Assembly (NCBI GenBank): GCA_013399015.1
Contig: VWZX01006809.1
Coordinates: forward strand, 909,501 to 973,500
DNA: 64,000 nt
From: Galbula dea
Taxonomy: Eukaryota > Chordata > Aves > Piciformes > Galbulidae
Reading direction: 5' to 3'
Of this stretch, positions 14,219 to 25,820 are shown piece after piece. Positions within the stretch are counted from its first letter, which is position 1. Every line of letters starts with the position of its first letter. The position numbers and the translations under genes were made by a program. The notes beneath the pieces were generated by a model. It did not search any database. It was given only the letters and a program-made list of their open reading frames with translations, and had not been told where the DNA came from.

Positions 14219-14471
14219 CTGGAAAGTTTCTGCCGGCTTCACTTTCTGCTGCCAGAAAGTAAACTTGACAAGTGCTGGCCAGCTCAGCTGAGTACCTGAG
14301 CTGTCTGCCTCCTCTAGGCTGGGCTGCTTTCCTTACTGCTCTGGTAGAAGGGATGAATGAGGACACAGAAAGCCTGAGTTGAGCTGGCCTTCTGGAAAGC
14401 TGTTGTCCACTCACTCTCAGTGCAAACAGGGAGTAATGCAGCAGAGAGCCACTCAGGGTAGCAGGAGACAA
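14219..14471 (-). other. GC-richer exon-like block with splice donor
   Basis: On the minus strand a visibly GC-richer segment of about 250 bp ends in CTTTCCAG followed by GTGAGG, a consensus 5' splice site with the last exon base at 14219. The segment is open in one frame for about 125 codons, extending past the donor to 14094, but the Ser/Arg/Leu-rich peptide resembles no family I know and I do not call it protein-coding. A 'ttataagaga' string about 60 bp upstream could serve as a weak TATA-like element. A non-coding first exon of a long RNA or a distal 5' exon of a gene lying beyond the lower-coordinate end is possible. Chance is also possible. Confidence 0.3.
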
Positions 14472-14583
14472 AATGCAATTTGATTTCAGTTGGGGTAGAA
14501 AGGAGTGATTTAAATTTCTTTACTTCTCTTATAATTCAAGGAAAATTCTATTACACCACATTATGTGTAATCATATTACATTA

Positions 14584-14622
14584 TATATTGTATATAATAT
14601 TAGATATCTGATATACAATATA
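14584..14622. repeat. AT-rich inverted repeat
   Basis: Two 12-bp arms, TATATTGTATAT at 14584-14595 and its exact reverse complement at 14611-14622, flank a 15-nt spacer. It lies in a generally AT-rich tract with a second small inverted pair at 14551-14570. It is likely a cruciform-prone or simply low-complexity sequence. Confidence 0.75.
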
Positions 14623-17600
14623 TGCTTAGCTATTTATATGTGTTTCTGTCTGTAACTTTATAGATACATATACATAAAACCTGCAATTTTTACAAATAGC
14701 TGTACTGGTTACCTCTTACCATCCTTCTTGTATCTTTAATTCTCAAGTGGAGAAAGCTCTTCTCTTTCAATTTGTTACAAATTGTGTCATAAACTAAATG
14801 CAGCAAACTATGCATTATTCAAAACCAAAGGAAATCTCTGTATTTAGGAACACTAGCAGAATTAAAATGTTCAACACACAATAAAATGGATTGCAACTGA
14901 AAAAAACAGTGATAAGGTAATGTCCAAGTCACACAATAATTTATCTATCTGCAAATAACTGCAACATTTATCAGCACATAAAACTACATACAGACTGAAA
15001 GGCTTGCTACTTTTCCACCTTTACAACAAATTCTTCAATCCTTTCAGCAAAAGCTGGACAATTTTCCACTTCTGTCCTGAGATGATCAATACTCCCTAAG
15101 TGAGTCACCTTTTGTAGTACTTCAGGACATATTTAGCTCCCTTTTTGATCTTTCCGTGTTTTCTTTTAGATACAATGGACTTTACTGAGGCTTTATCCCA
15201 CCAGCTCCGTTCCATTTTTAATATCCTTTAGCTGACTTTCCAGAAGATAAAAGCAAGTTAAAAGGCTAACTATTCTTAGTAACAAAAATTGATCATTCAT
15301 CCCCATTTTGGGGAGCATCATACACCTTGGAACCCCAGAGAAATTCTCATAAACATTGCTCTTTGCAATATTTCCTTTTGTGGTTGTTCTGGAAGAACAA
15401 TGCCAGGCAAATTAGTAGAGGTGAAGCATCTATCCTTGTTATTTTTAAAGCTCAAGACTGTTGTCCTGAGTAAAAGGGTGTTCCCAGGTGTACAAATACA
15501 ACAACAATAAAACCAAAGGAGTGATGATTCCAACAAGCAGCCTCTTTCCTATTTCTCCTTTTGTACTGTTATTCTACCCTGCTATTCCTCCATGTCTTGC
15601 TTTGGGTTACTCCCTTCTCTTTCTACCAAGCCTGTAGGCATCAGTCACATACAGTCAAGATTACAACTGCAGCAAATTTGAGCGAAGAGGCTTCCTGAAT
15701 ATCATACATGGTATAGGATTTTCTTATTGCAGACTCAACTTACAGATCCATTGTTAAAACACACAGATACTACTTCTTCAATTCTTTTGAATTTACTGTA
15801 TGAAGAACTGCATTTTTTTCTTGCTGTGGTGTAAGACAAGACAGCACAGCATCTCAACTCAGACACAGATGAAGGCATGGCTACAGTCTGGGCCTGTATG
15901 ATGACAAAGGAACACCAGCATGCCATGCACATACCTGGGTTTGGGGAGATGTTATCTGCACCAAACCTCACCTGTGCCTCTGTCACGCAGGGTTGTAACT
16001 CACTCATTCCCAACCCTGGATTTGCAAGGGAAACTCTCCTGGAAAGATCTGAGCTCTCAAGTCTGCTGGAAGGTCCTTGGAAATGCTGTCAGAAAAAGCT
16101 GCTGAGACAATACACTGATATAAGGCATGCCCTAAAAGTCCTGATCTTGCCAGACTGGATCACTCTAACAGTCTGAAACTGCATCTGTCTCACTGAGCAG
16201 TATGTTGTAATTAAAGGAAGTTGCATGAATTGTCTGAATTTTGGGGGATTACCCTGTATCCATGCATGTGTGTGTGCACCATCCTCCACTAGCTAGTAGA
16301 AGCTCATCTGCTATATGTTTTTTATGTAAACTTAGTTATGTAGAATTAGCTATTGAACACCAGCTGTAGCTGAGATCTGTCTGGTGTCTCAGACTGTATT
16401 TAAGGCTAACATCACTATATACATATTTTGCTGACTTAGAGCTAAATTCCTTCTGTGAATGTTGTTCTCTGCAGAGAAGTAATGTGTATGCTGCAACAGT
16501 GTCACTGGTGTAAAAAGGAGTTTGGCTGTACAAAATAGTAAAAGAAATACTTGATATGCAGGAAGTCAGACCAGAGGAGTGGATTCAATTAAAAATGAAG
16601 ACATCAAATATAGTTGTCTAAAGGAATGTACATGCAGGTGAGCTATATGTCTAAGTTGCCACATAATCAATAGAGACATAATCAATACTGTCATTGTGTT
16701 TTAGAGGAAGATACCTCTGATAAGATACTAGGGGTACAATTCTGTTTCCTGCACACAGGCATAAATACTGTTTCAGGAAGACTAGTATATATATGAAACA
16801 TCCACACAAGTTTGGTAGATGCAACACACAGGACCTACATTTGATCCATAGCCTTAGGAATTGTTACTTGCTTCCAACCCAGCAATGGTGTTATAAATAC
16901 TTAAGGGCATCTCACAGGTGCCTATATTTGGGTAGCTTCAGTATGTACCTGTAGGCTCACTGACTGGGGTCCTTCAGTAGGCTCCACTGGCTAGCAGTCT
17001 ACCAACTGTAGTATGAGCTAAACATGTGTCTATTTAGGTGTCTTAATTTCAAACTCCACCTGTACCAAACATATGGGCTTAATTTCTCCGTACTAAAAAA
17101 TTCTTCTGTTGTGAAATTTTAGATAAAAAACCCTACTCTGAGGTTGAGAGATCACTGTCAGTGACAGCTTTCAATACTTCACTGAGTGAATAAATTGTAA
17201 ATCTTCCCAGCAATACTGTTATGGAGTCAGCCTCTGTCTGTATCATGGATAAGTCTTCCTGGTAACAGTCTGTACCACCATCGTCAAATGTTCTTTTGTC
17301 TTGTTCCAGAAAAGGAATTGGATTTAGAAGATGTTCATATTTCATATCTGATTAACACATCTAAGGAAAATAATTTCATATGATGTAGCAAGATGGTGCT
17401 TCATCATGCCGCATTTGGCTCCACACTTGCAATACCATTCCCACTTCAAAAGTTCTCCAGGATCATACTAGCAATATATACAGCTTCCCTTTGTGAGAAG
17501 GTAGAGGAACTGTAAGAACTTATCCTTAGTGCTCTGCCTCTTTCTCTTAGTTCAGCAAGCCTAAATGGTCTACCTCTACCCTTTCTACTCTAGTGACTCC

Positions 17601-18414
17601 CTCCTGTTCCTTTGACACAACAGCTATGGCAAGGTTACCATTCTCTAGAACTTGTCTCAGTGGTTTAGCTGCTCCTCCCTGTTTACATTTCTCATCTCTC
17701 TGCCACAAAGTCATAGTGCCATTCAGTCACTTGACATACTTTGTTTCAGTTACAAGAAGTTCATTTTGGATCTTCCTTTCTGACTGTTTAGGCTCCAAAG
17801 GAACAGACCCTGCCACTGAGAGAAGATATTTGTCTTATAATCTGTAGGGCTGTGTCTGCTGCAAAGATCAGTTCTGTCCATGTTCTGCTTCAATAGTAAA
17901 AATGATGTGACAGGCAAGCTGTGGGAAAGAAATGCACTCAAAGTGATCTTGCTTTCACAGTGACAGGTTCTGAGCTAGCTATTACTGTTCTGGAAAGAGA
18001 TATTGGAGTTACAGCAGGTCTCTCTATGAAACTATTACCTTAGTGTTTAATGGATGCCAAAAGAGGGCAGAATTAAGAATTACTTGTAAAGGAATGGAGA
18101 ATAAAATAGAAACCATCATAATGCCATTGTTTATCTCCCCCAAGTGTATTTCATACAGTTCTGTGTTTCCTTGTCTCCAGAAGAATGCAGCAGTACTGGG
18201 AAGATAACAGAGGCAGACAATAAGGAGGACCAATGATGGTGAAAAGCTGAACAAATAACATTCCTCATCTTGGGGAAGCCACCAGGGAGGACATATGATC
18301 AATGTCTATAAAAAGCGGTAAAACAGAGTGAGAGAAATGAATGGAAACTATGATATTAATAGAATATTTCTAGTAGAAATCATCTATTCTAAGACTGTTG
18401 AATGTGGCTAATAG

Positions 18415-18990
18415 GCTGAGGTTCAAGAGAAAAGATCCAGCCCCTTTATTCCACTGTGGTGAAACCTCACCAGGGGTAGTACTGTGTCCAGATCTGGAGC
18501 CCTCAGCACAAGAAGGACATCAGCCTGATAGGGTAGGTCCACAGGAGGGCCACAAAAATGATCAGAGGGCCAGAGCACCTTTCCTATGAAGTAAGGCTGA
18601 GTTGGAATTTTTCAGCCTGGAGAAGAGAAGACTCTGGGGAGACCTTATTGCAGCCTTTAAGTACTTAAAGGGGGCTTTATAAGAAAGATGAGGACAATCT
18701 TTTTAGCAAGTCCTGTTGCAATAGGACAAGCAGTAATATTTTTAAACAAAAAGAGAGAAGATTTAGACTGGATATAAGGAAGAATTTTTTTCCAAAGAGG
18801 GTGGTGAAACACTGGAAGAGGTTGTCCAGAGAGGTGGTAGATACTTCATCACTGAAAACATTCAAAGTCAGGCTAGACAGGACTCTAAGCAACCTGATCT
18901 AGTTAAGGATGTCCCTGCTTATTGCAAAAAGCTTGGACTAGATGAGCTTTAAAGGTCCCTTCCAATTCAAAACATTCTATGATTCTATGA
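18415..18990 (+). mobile_element. CR1: CR1 LINE, 3' region with intact tail
   Basis: About 575 bp of the end of CR1 ORF2 and the 3' untranslated region on the plus strand. Clear landmarks are 'ctgtgtccagatctggagccc', 'agcacaagaaggacat', 'ggagggccacaaaaatgatc', 'agcctggagaagagaag', 'ttggactagatgagctttaaaggtcccttcc' and the tail ATTCTATGATTCTATGA ending at 18990. Frame breaks are frequent, so this is a dead 5'-truncated copy. The 63-codon and 71-codon open frames inside it are remnants or shadows. It is one of the best preserved copies in the window. Confidence 0.95.
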
Positions 18991-21847
18991 AATAAACCTA
19001 TCTGGTAACATTTTAAAAGCCAGCCACAGAAGAACTTTCTCAAATGTGGGGGGCTGTTGCAAGATATTGTGGCTGCCTAAAGCTTATACAGATTCAAAAG
19101 TGATGAGACAAATTAGTGAAATAAAATTGACAGGTTTCTATTAAACACAAAGTCATCACCTTTCATTCAGAAAGTCTCAGAGGCAAAAGTCACTGCTGGC
19201 AAATGAATGTACCAGGGAGCTGTCACCATATGTTGCCCTGTTCTTACATGCCTCCCTGTGCACCTGCTGCTGGTCAGTGTTGGAGATGGAGCTAGGTGGA
19301 TTTTTGCCCTGACCCAATAACAGTGTTCTTATGTTCACACAATTAGCACTAGCCTCTGGGGAAGAGATTTAGGCCAGCTACTGTAGACGTTATTGTAATG
19401 CTTAAAATGTGCATTCAAGACCCTGGCAGCATGATTCAGAACACCTTAATTAGGCACTGACTCATCCTATACTGTCAGTGGGGGAAGAGATGGGACCAAA
19501 TCAGGGTTCTCAAACATTGTTGCACATTTTGCTTTTGATTTTTAATTTAAATAAATACATTTATGTTCATAAGATCATTCCTTTGGAAAAAGGATGTATT
19601 TTCCAAAGAAAAACAAAGGAAGAAAAATGTATTCCTCCACTTCTCAAATCACCTCTTGCTGAGCAGGGACTAGAAGTCTCAATTTCAGATGTTATTAGCA
19701 CCATTATTGTATCAAGTGGCAATATGAGACAAAATTTATTGCTGCCACTTTTTAATCTCATATTGATGATTCAAATAAAGTCAGATAATTTTGTCCCCAA
19801 TAATATGATACAAAGCTGTTACTGCAGGAGTCAATTTCCAGTAATGAAGGATAAAAATATCCTGGAATTCACTATCTAACTGTATTAGAGCTATAATACA
19901 CTTCTCAGGATAGACAAGATAGTCTTGGAACTACCTCCTGTGTTAAATTAAAATGCTCTTCTTTTGTTGTTGCTCATCATTAAATGTGTGAATACTGTGT
20001 TCTTACCTTGGGGATTGTGGGAAGCTTGTAATATTTATAAAGGGAAGAGCCATTCATCTCAGGGCCATTTCTGTTGTATGTATTATTTACTTCCTGATCT
20101 GTCCCATGTTCACTGTCTTTAAGAACTACCATTAATAACAAATTCCATGCTGAACAATGTGGGTTATATTCCCAAATATATATAATCAGGTCATTTATAT
20201 GCAAATGTTGCAAGAAGAGATCTTTTCATCACAAAAAATGTGCATTTTTTCTACCCAATCTATTAATTTTATATTTATTTTTTAGATTAATTTCCCTGTA
20301 TGGTTTTCAGGTGGGCACCTCAAAGGGTTTTTGTGACCCATGTGGACAGATTTTGTTCTTTAAAACAAATGAGAATTAACTGTAGAAGAGAATTAAAGGG
20401 AGTGATTAAGAAAAAAATTCTTCACTTTATCTTGTTTTCTTGAGAAGTATTTTATTTTTTATTAATATATAGGGGAGAAAAATGAAAAAATGTCATAAAT
20501 TTCTTACAATATAGTGTAGAATATTATGAATGAAGTATGACATGGTATTTGTTTAACTTTAATCAATATTCCAATAGATACTGGAACGCTGAAAATTATT
20601 AGGACTGCTATTGCTACAGAGAATAGGAACATTTTTGCTACAGAGACCTATACCAAAATTTTTTATTGTGGTAACTCTCCTTTTGATATCTGTTCATTGA
20701 CAAGAGTGTGACTCGGATTTTTAATCTTGGTTTCTGAAAAGGTAATGCAATAGTCTTGACTCAAGAGAACTAACTCCCCACCACCCCAGTTTTTGTATTA
20801 TGAGAATGGTCACACTATCTAACTTGAAAGATTTTTTGTGATTTTAGATCTATCTTTTCCTCATAGGCTATCTTCTCCTAATACAGCAACTTAGTTCTCA
20901 TTTTCGGGCAATATGCATGTATTTTATGGAGAATATTGTGGTCCATGATGGTGTTTATTTTCAGCTTGTACCACAGGGATGGCTAATGGTCCTAGTAAAG
21001 AGCTATCCTTCTCTGTCTTCCTCATTACCAGAATCCAAGCTCTAAGGCTAGGGCAAAAGGTGAGTGAAAAAGAATGATGGTGAAATAACTGTAAAAGAAA
21101 AAGCAAAAATATTCCTACTAATACCAATGGAAAAATCTGTTTTTTCCAGTGAGGTTAGTTATATATATGACTACTTATGTATAAGTACTCATGACACCCA
21201 AGGTGCAGCATAACATTCCCAATAAGCTCAAAAGGGACAGTGCACATGGTCTTAACACAGCTTTGAATGTAAATTTATGCTTAGACAGTTTAATTAAGTT
21301 CAGTCTTGAGTCCATTCTCAATTTAAGCAGGATATCAAACACTGTATGGGGTAACAGGTTGACAGAAAAGAGCTGCACTGTCTCCACTCTAGAGTGCGAT
21401 TCTTTTCTTAAATGAGGTGCTACTACAGACCCAGCTTTGACCTCCATATTGTTTGCTTAGAAGTTCACAGCACTTTCTTCAACTGATTGAGAAAATAAAT
21501 GCTAAGAACTGCAGCCCCTTCAAGATATATTTCAATGAACTGGAAACTGTTCTGCTGGAAACAGAAGCCTCTTGCAACATCCTCCAAATCACTACTGACT
21601 TATGTGTGTCATACTCCCTGTCTCTGTTCAGTTGTTAAGTTTCTGAGGTCTTAAAAGTTAATCACAAGTTATTATATCAGTGCAGAGAAGACATGATTTG
21701 AGAGGTAGACAGGTGCAAGGTCACATTTCTGACCTGAATGAATTTACACAAAAGTCATGAGCAGGAATAAACATTGACTCTCTCAAGTCTCCACCTGATC
21801 TCATTAGGAGTTACACATATAAAAGGACTGCAGGTCTTGACATAGCA
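18991..21847. other. Unique AT-rich DNA, no gene seen
   Basis: Contains a 133-codon open frame at 19478-19879 (plus strand) with no recognisable domain and a hydrophobic, low-information sequence, which I consider chance. No transposon, RNA gene or notable repeat was seen. Confidence 0.55.
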
Positions 21848-21941
21848 TTGCAGGACTGGGGGATTGGACTAGATGGAGGGGGTTAGACTAGATGGTTTTT
21901 AGAGGTCCCTTCCAACACCTAATATTCCATGATTTTGTGAC
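21848..21941 (+). mobile_element. CR1: CR1 LINE 3' tail with internal duplication
   Basis: About 95 bp of CR1 3' end: 'ggattggactagatgg' appears twice in a row in slightly different form, then 'aggtcccttccaacacctaatattcc' and a degraded ATGATTTTGTG tail. The doubled 'gactagatgg' phrase suggests a small tandem duplication during or after insertion. Confidence 0.88.
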
Positions 21942-22163
21942 TAGACATAAGATAAGCAAAAATCTTATTGACATGATAAGTAATTATCTGGCACAGAAAA
22001 AAGACTGCCTGTTAAATAGAGTAGGAAGGAGCAAGATAGGATTAGGACATCAGTTTCTAGAACTCTTCACGAAAGAGAAAAGTTAGTTGGTTGGTTTCTC
22101 CCGGGATCCAAATTGGGTGGATATTATCAATTCTATTGCAAGTAAGAGTGTACATACATAGAG

Positions 22164-22205
22164 ATCATCATCATCATAGAATGGCCCAGGTTGGAAAGGG
22201 ACCCA
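22164..22205 (-). mobile_element. CR1: CR1 LINE 3' tail, very short
   Basis: Reverse-oriented CR1 terminus: repeated ATC units, then 'catagaatggcccaggttgg' and 'aaagggaccc'. Only about 40 bp. It faces the forward tail at 21.85-21.94 kb across 220 bp of unassigned sequence. Confidence 0.7.
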
Positions 22206-23294
22206 GAACTGGATGCAGATGACTCACAAAGTCTAAGGAAAGCAAGGAACTCCTAAGAAAGCACCAGCAGATTTTTTTCTCCTCTGTAGTAGTAGTAGAG
22301 AATATCCTCAGAGGAAGGAACTAGCTGTTCTTAATAAACGAGTGTGTGGGGGTATGTTCATCTTCAAAAGTGTAGATGTGTTTCTCTGCCAGAAATTAAT
22401 GGCAACATATTTCACGGATTCCATACAATTTAGGTATCTTCTTCTGTAGTCTAACAATGTACTTCTTCTAGAAGTCTAACGATGATAAAAATAAAGGGCT
22501 GATGACTTTGTAAAGTTAAGTGTTCTCTTAAATGATCCTTCAGGATCACCCTTCTGGTCACAGTTTGAAGGTCAAGAAGAGTTTTCAGTATCAGATGAAA
22601 TAATAATAAATTATAGTGAATTCTTATATGAATCTTTATTAGTGTTTTGTTTTGTTCTTAATAAACAGACTATAAAGATTTGAGAAGTGCAGATTAAGTT
22701 CTGGATGCTTAGTCTGATTCATAAAAGGAATTTAGTTTATAGAACTTACTTTTGTCAGGCTTTTCACCAGAAAACAGAAGTAATTTTTAACTTATTAACT
22801 GAGTGACTGATAAATTCTCCTATCACAGAATTTCAGGTGGAAACTACTAGAAAACAATAAAAATTTACCTGTCCACATTTTGAACTCCAACACTTGTCTA
22901 ACAGATCATTTGTAATCCAGACTTTTATAGAAGCAGCTCTGTTTCAGCCATAATATTTTGGCTGATTATTTGTGACATTCATTTCTAGAATTCAGAATAG
23001 CATGATTCACATAATATTCTGGGTTTGTACTCGACTCTATTATAAAATTCAGATTGTCTGCTTATGATGGATACTCATTAAGGAGAGGCTTGTGTTTTAG
23101 CATTGCAATTACAATCTCTAGGGGATCTTGTTTGGCTCTTCTGAGGAAGCATGGCCTGGTTAAAAAACTTCTGTAAAAGCAGAAATGTGCAACTGTGCCT
23201 GTACCTAAAACTGCCTGAATGGTATTTGCTTCAGACCATTAAAGCCAAAAAGGAAGATTATTATTATCCAGTGCATTTGTGAAAGGATTTCAGA

Positions 23295-23370
23295 GGAAAA
23301 AAATAAAGAAAACAAAACCAAAAACCCCACAAACAAATAACAAAAAAACCCAACCAACAAATCAAGTAAA
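23295..23370. repeat. A-rich (CAAA)n-like low-complexity tract
   Basis: Dominated by A with CAAA, AACC and CCAAC units over about 75 bp. On the minus strand it reads as a T/G-rich tract and creates a hydrophobic Phe/Cys/Leu-rich shadow open frame. Confidence 0.85.
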
Positions 23371-23474
23371 AACCAGCTTGAAAAACTATGTAAAAAATAT
23401 AAACCTTTTTTAACAGTAGGGAGGAATAATGAGACAGACAGAAAGAAATCAAAAAGCAGTCAAAAACTGGTTTG

Positions 23475-23765
23475 GTCCTGGCAGAATTGCCCCATAACAC
23501 CACTGCCCTGCCCAGGCCAGGTTGAGTATCCTACCCTAGGGTGCCATGAGAAGCCCACACCTGGCTACTCACAGCTGTGAGTAGCAAACAGGGACCCTCA
23601 GGTGTTCCTGTGAGACCAGGTGGGGATTTCTTCCTTACAGGTATGCTGGGGATTACAGCCAGCAACATGGAGATGTGTAGAGTTAGAACATCTACGACCC
23701 ACAGAAAGGGGATCTAAGTAGGGACTGCAAACCCTACAGGGAGTGTGTGTGCCCAAAACACACAA
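23475..23765. other. GC-richer segment of unknown origin
   Basis: About 290 bp clearly richer in G and C than its surroundings, with phrases such as 'ccctgcccaggccagg' and 'gaccaggtggggattt'. It contains a perfect 22-bp palindrome at 23564-23585 centred on CAGCTG. An A-rich tract lies immediately before it. This could be an old retrotransposon or endogenous LTR remnant, or a regulatory element. I recognise no family. Confidence 0.4.
23564..23585. repeat. Perfect 22-bp palindrome centred on an E-box
   Basis: Each half reads GCTACTCACAG and its exact reverse complement follows without a spacer. The centre is CAGCTG, an E-box core bound by basic helix-loop-helix factors. Symmetry stops at 23563/23586. 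Confidence 0.9.
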
Positions 23766-24418
23766 TTTGTGAGGGATGTGAGTGTGTGTGTGTAAATACA
23801 AGCTTGTACATGTTTGGGTATAATTAAAACTTTGTGAGCTTAGTTACAGAAGAATTAGAAATTTAGAAATTTCTAGTTGGATATTTAACAATTTTCACAG
23901 TGCCTACTATTGCACTTCATCTGCTGTATTGTTGATACTGATCCTGAGTGTTCACTGAATGTTGGTTAGTTATGTGCTATTAGTAAATAAATAAATAGCT
24001 TTAATCATGGTTGGATTCAAACCATTTGAAATGGAAAAGTTTTCCCTGTTTCACAAACCTGTTTTTCTTTTTAAGAGGCAACTTGGAAATATGAATAGGA
24101 ACTCCTTATTACATGAATCTTGAGGTCACATTAGGTAAGAACATTGTTTAAATGTTAAAATAATCACAAGCACACTTAGGAATCTTTAGAATTATTAAAA
24201 GCAGAATACAAGTCAGCAAGGTTGAATATACCTCACTGACCTGAAGGCAAAAAACATCAGAGTTATTAAGCTAGCAGTAAAAATGTCATGGTGCTATTTG
24301 AACCAAAAAGTCATTCTAAGTTTTCTCCTCCTGGGAAATGATCCCTCTCACTTTCTATCAGATTGCTGTTATGATAAGACTACACCAGTAATAGCTCGGG
24401 AATAGCAGGCTTTAAACA

Positions 24419-24747
24419 TTTGCATACTTTATCAAGAGTGCTGATCACAGTGACATGCTCCTTAACCAAACAATAAGAGAGGAGGGAAAAGGCCTTCTAT
24501 TTTCTAATCACTTTTGCATATTGTCATTTTTGTTTGGACTCAGTTGTCTGTAAAAATATCTGTGTGATAAAGAATGCCAGATGATGATAATGAATAAGCA
24601 CAAACCACTGACTAAATGACAAATTGTGTGCACTCAGCAGACCAGGCTGCTTTTCATATTTTTTTTCCAATTATTTCAAAGTACTGCAAGAAAGGACATC
24701 AGATATGTGGCCATACAGCCGTGATTGTTTCCATTAAATATGCAAAT
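24419..24747. promoter_or_regulatory. Candidate non-coding regulatory block with octamer-like motifs
   Basis: The 8-mer TATGCAAA, or its complement TTTGCATA, occurs exactly three times in about 330 bp: 24419-24426, 24513-24520 and 24739-24746. The last overlaps a full POU-factor octamer ATGCAAAT at 24740-24747 next to a TAAT-rich homeodomain-like context. The block has no transposon similarity and no long open frame. This pattern fits a developmental enhancer or conserved non-coding element, but conservation cannot be judged from one sequence. Confidence 0.3.
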
Positions 24748-25019
24748 GGATTATTATCATATGTCATAAACCTCACATCATCTTCAGCACAAATATGAAA
24801 CCTGGTACTCCAAGGGACTTCATAGATTAATGAATTCAGTCTCTGCTTTTAGAAGCAATTATGTTACACATCCCATTTCATAAAGTAATTGTACTTTAAA
24901 ATTAATTAAGCTGTTTGCCCCCTTGTATGGGATACTTTTCCAGACTCCTGGTTCTCAGAAACCTTCTTTTAATTTCCAAAATATATTTTATTTAGTTCCA
25001 GTTTATTTCCATTTATTCC

Positions 25020-25235
25020 TGGGACAAGTGGCCTTTCCCCTCTTGGCTGTTTATCACCACTGATACATTCACAGAAAGCTAGCAAAATCCCTACTTAGCC
25101 TTCGTTTTGCCAGGCTAACAAGCCAAGCTGTTTCAGTCTCTTTTCATGAGACATTTTTCATTTCCTATTCATTGCTGCCTATGCTGCTCTGTACTTAATC
25201 TAATCTGAGTTTTACTCCTGTGGAATACAGGGATT
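25020..25235 (-). mobile_element. Ancient CR1/L3-type LINE fragment
   Basis: On the minus strand this resembles the end of an old CR1-clade element. The visible plus-strand landmarks are 'aaaatccctacttagcc', 'caggctaacaagccaagctg', 'tttcagtctcttttcatgaga' and 'gtggaatacagggatt'. They fall in the order expected for the reverse complement of the C-terminal ORF2 region. Divergence is high, so subfamily and borders are uncertain. Confidence 0.55.
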
Positions 25236-25691
25236 ATCTCACTTGGTACATCCAAAGATGTTCTTTGCCATCTTTTTTTGGCTGTCATAATGATGATAGT
25301 TAGTCCATGAACAGTCATTTCTACAAGGTCTATCCCTGTATCATAACCAACTCATAAAATCCCAGTTTACAGCAAAATTGTTATTATTTCAGCTGTGCAT
25401 GGCTTTGTATTTTGTGCTTCTGAATTTCATCTCATCCTCCTTGTTCTAGTCTGAAGAGACATCTCTCCTCTCTTCCTTTCTGTACAATACAAAAAAAAAT
25501 TCCCTGTATTAATGATGACTCCAAAACTCTCAATGTCAGTACATTTTATCACAATCTCCCTCATTTTTTTGCTGTGGGAACTAAAGAAATCCTTAAATGT
25601 GACTGATAACTTCTTCGTGTTCATTATTGTCTCTGTTACAATTCAAACAATTGCTCTATTCTACTGTTCTTCACATTCTAGTATAAAACTT

Positions 25692-25820
25692 CACTGGGAC
25701 CAGTCTTGTTCAACATCTTCTTTGGTGACATGGACAGTGGCATCCCTCAGTGCTCCCTCACCAAGTTTGCCGATGACACCAAGCTGTGTGGTATAGTTGA
25801 CCAGGAATCTCTGCAAGGGC
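25692..25820 (+). mobile_element. CR1: CR1 ORF2 reverse-transcriptase fragment
   Basis: About 130 bp that translate to the reverse transcriptase core: a GPVLFNIFFGDMDSG-like segment followed by the signature LTKFADDTKLCG, which includes the FADD catalytic motif of non-LTR retrotransposons. A frameshift separates the two parts, since the 94-codon open frame passes through in the wrong frame. It is a dead internal fragment without the 3' end, so it probably lost its 3' part by deletion. Confidence 0.85.

Larger units (their letters stand above)
12986..18414. other. Mostly unique DNA with one exon-like block
   Basis: No confident gene. Contains an AT/GT microsatellite at 13648-13686, the GC-richer block at 14219-14471 and an AT-rich hairpin at 14584-14622, each listed separately. 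The 15.85-16.2 kb part is also somewhat GC-richer and open in several frames on both strands, but no family match or splice structure supports a gene. The rest is unremarkable. Confidence 0.5.
22206..25019. other. Mostly unique DNA with A-rich and GC-richer blocks
   Basis: No gene supported. The notable parts are the A-rich tract at 23295-23370, the GC-richer segment at 23475-23765 with its palindrome, a short TG run at 23780-23794, and the octamer-like motif cluster at 24419-24747, each listed separately. Confidence 0.5.

Noticed and set aside
19478..19879. 133-codon plus-strand open frame
   Set aside because: Hydrophobic and low-information sequence without any family pattern; consistent with chance.
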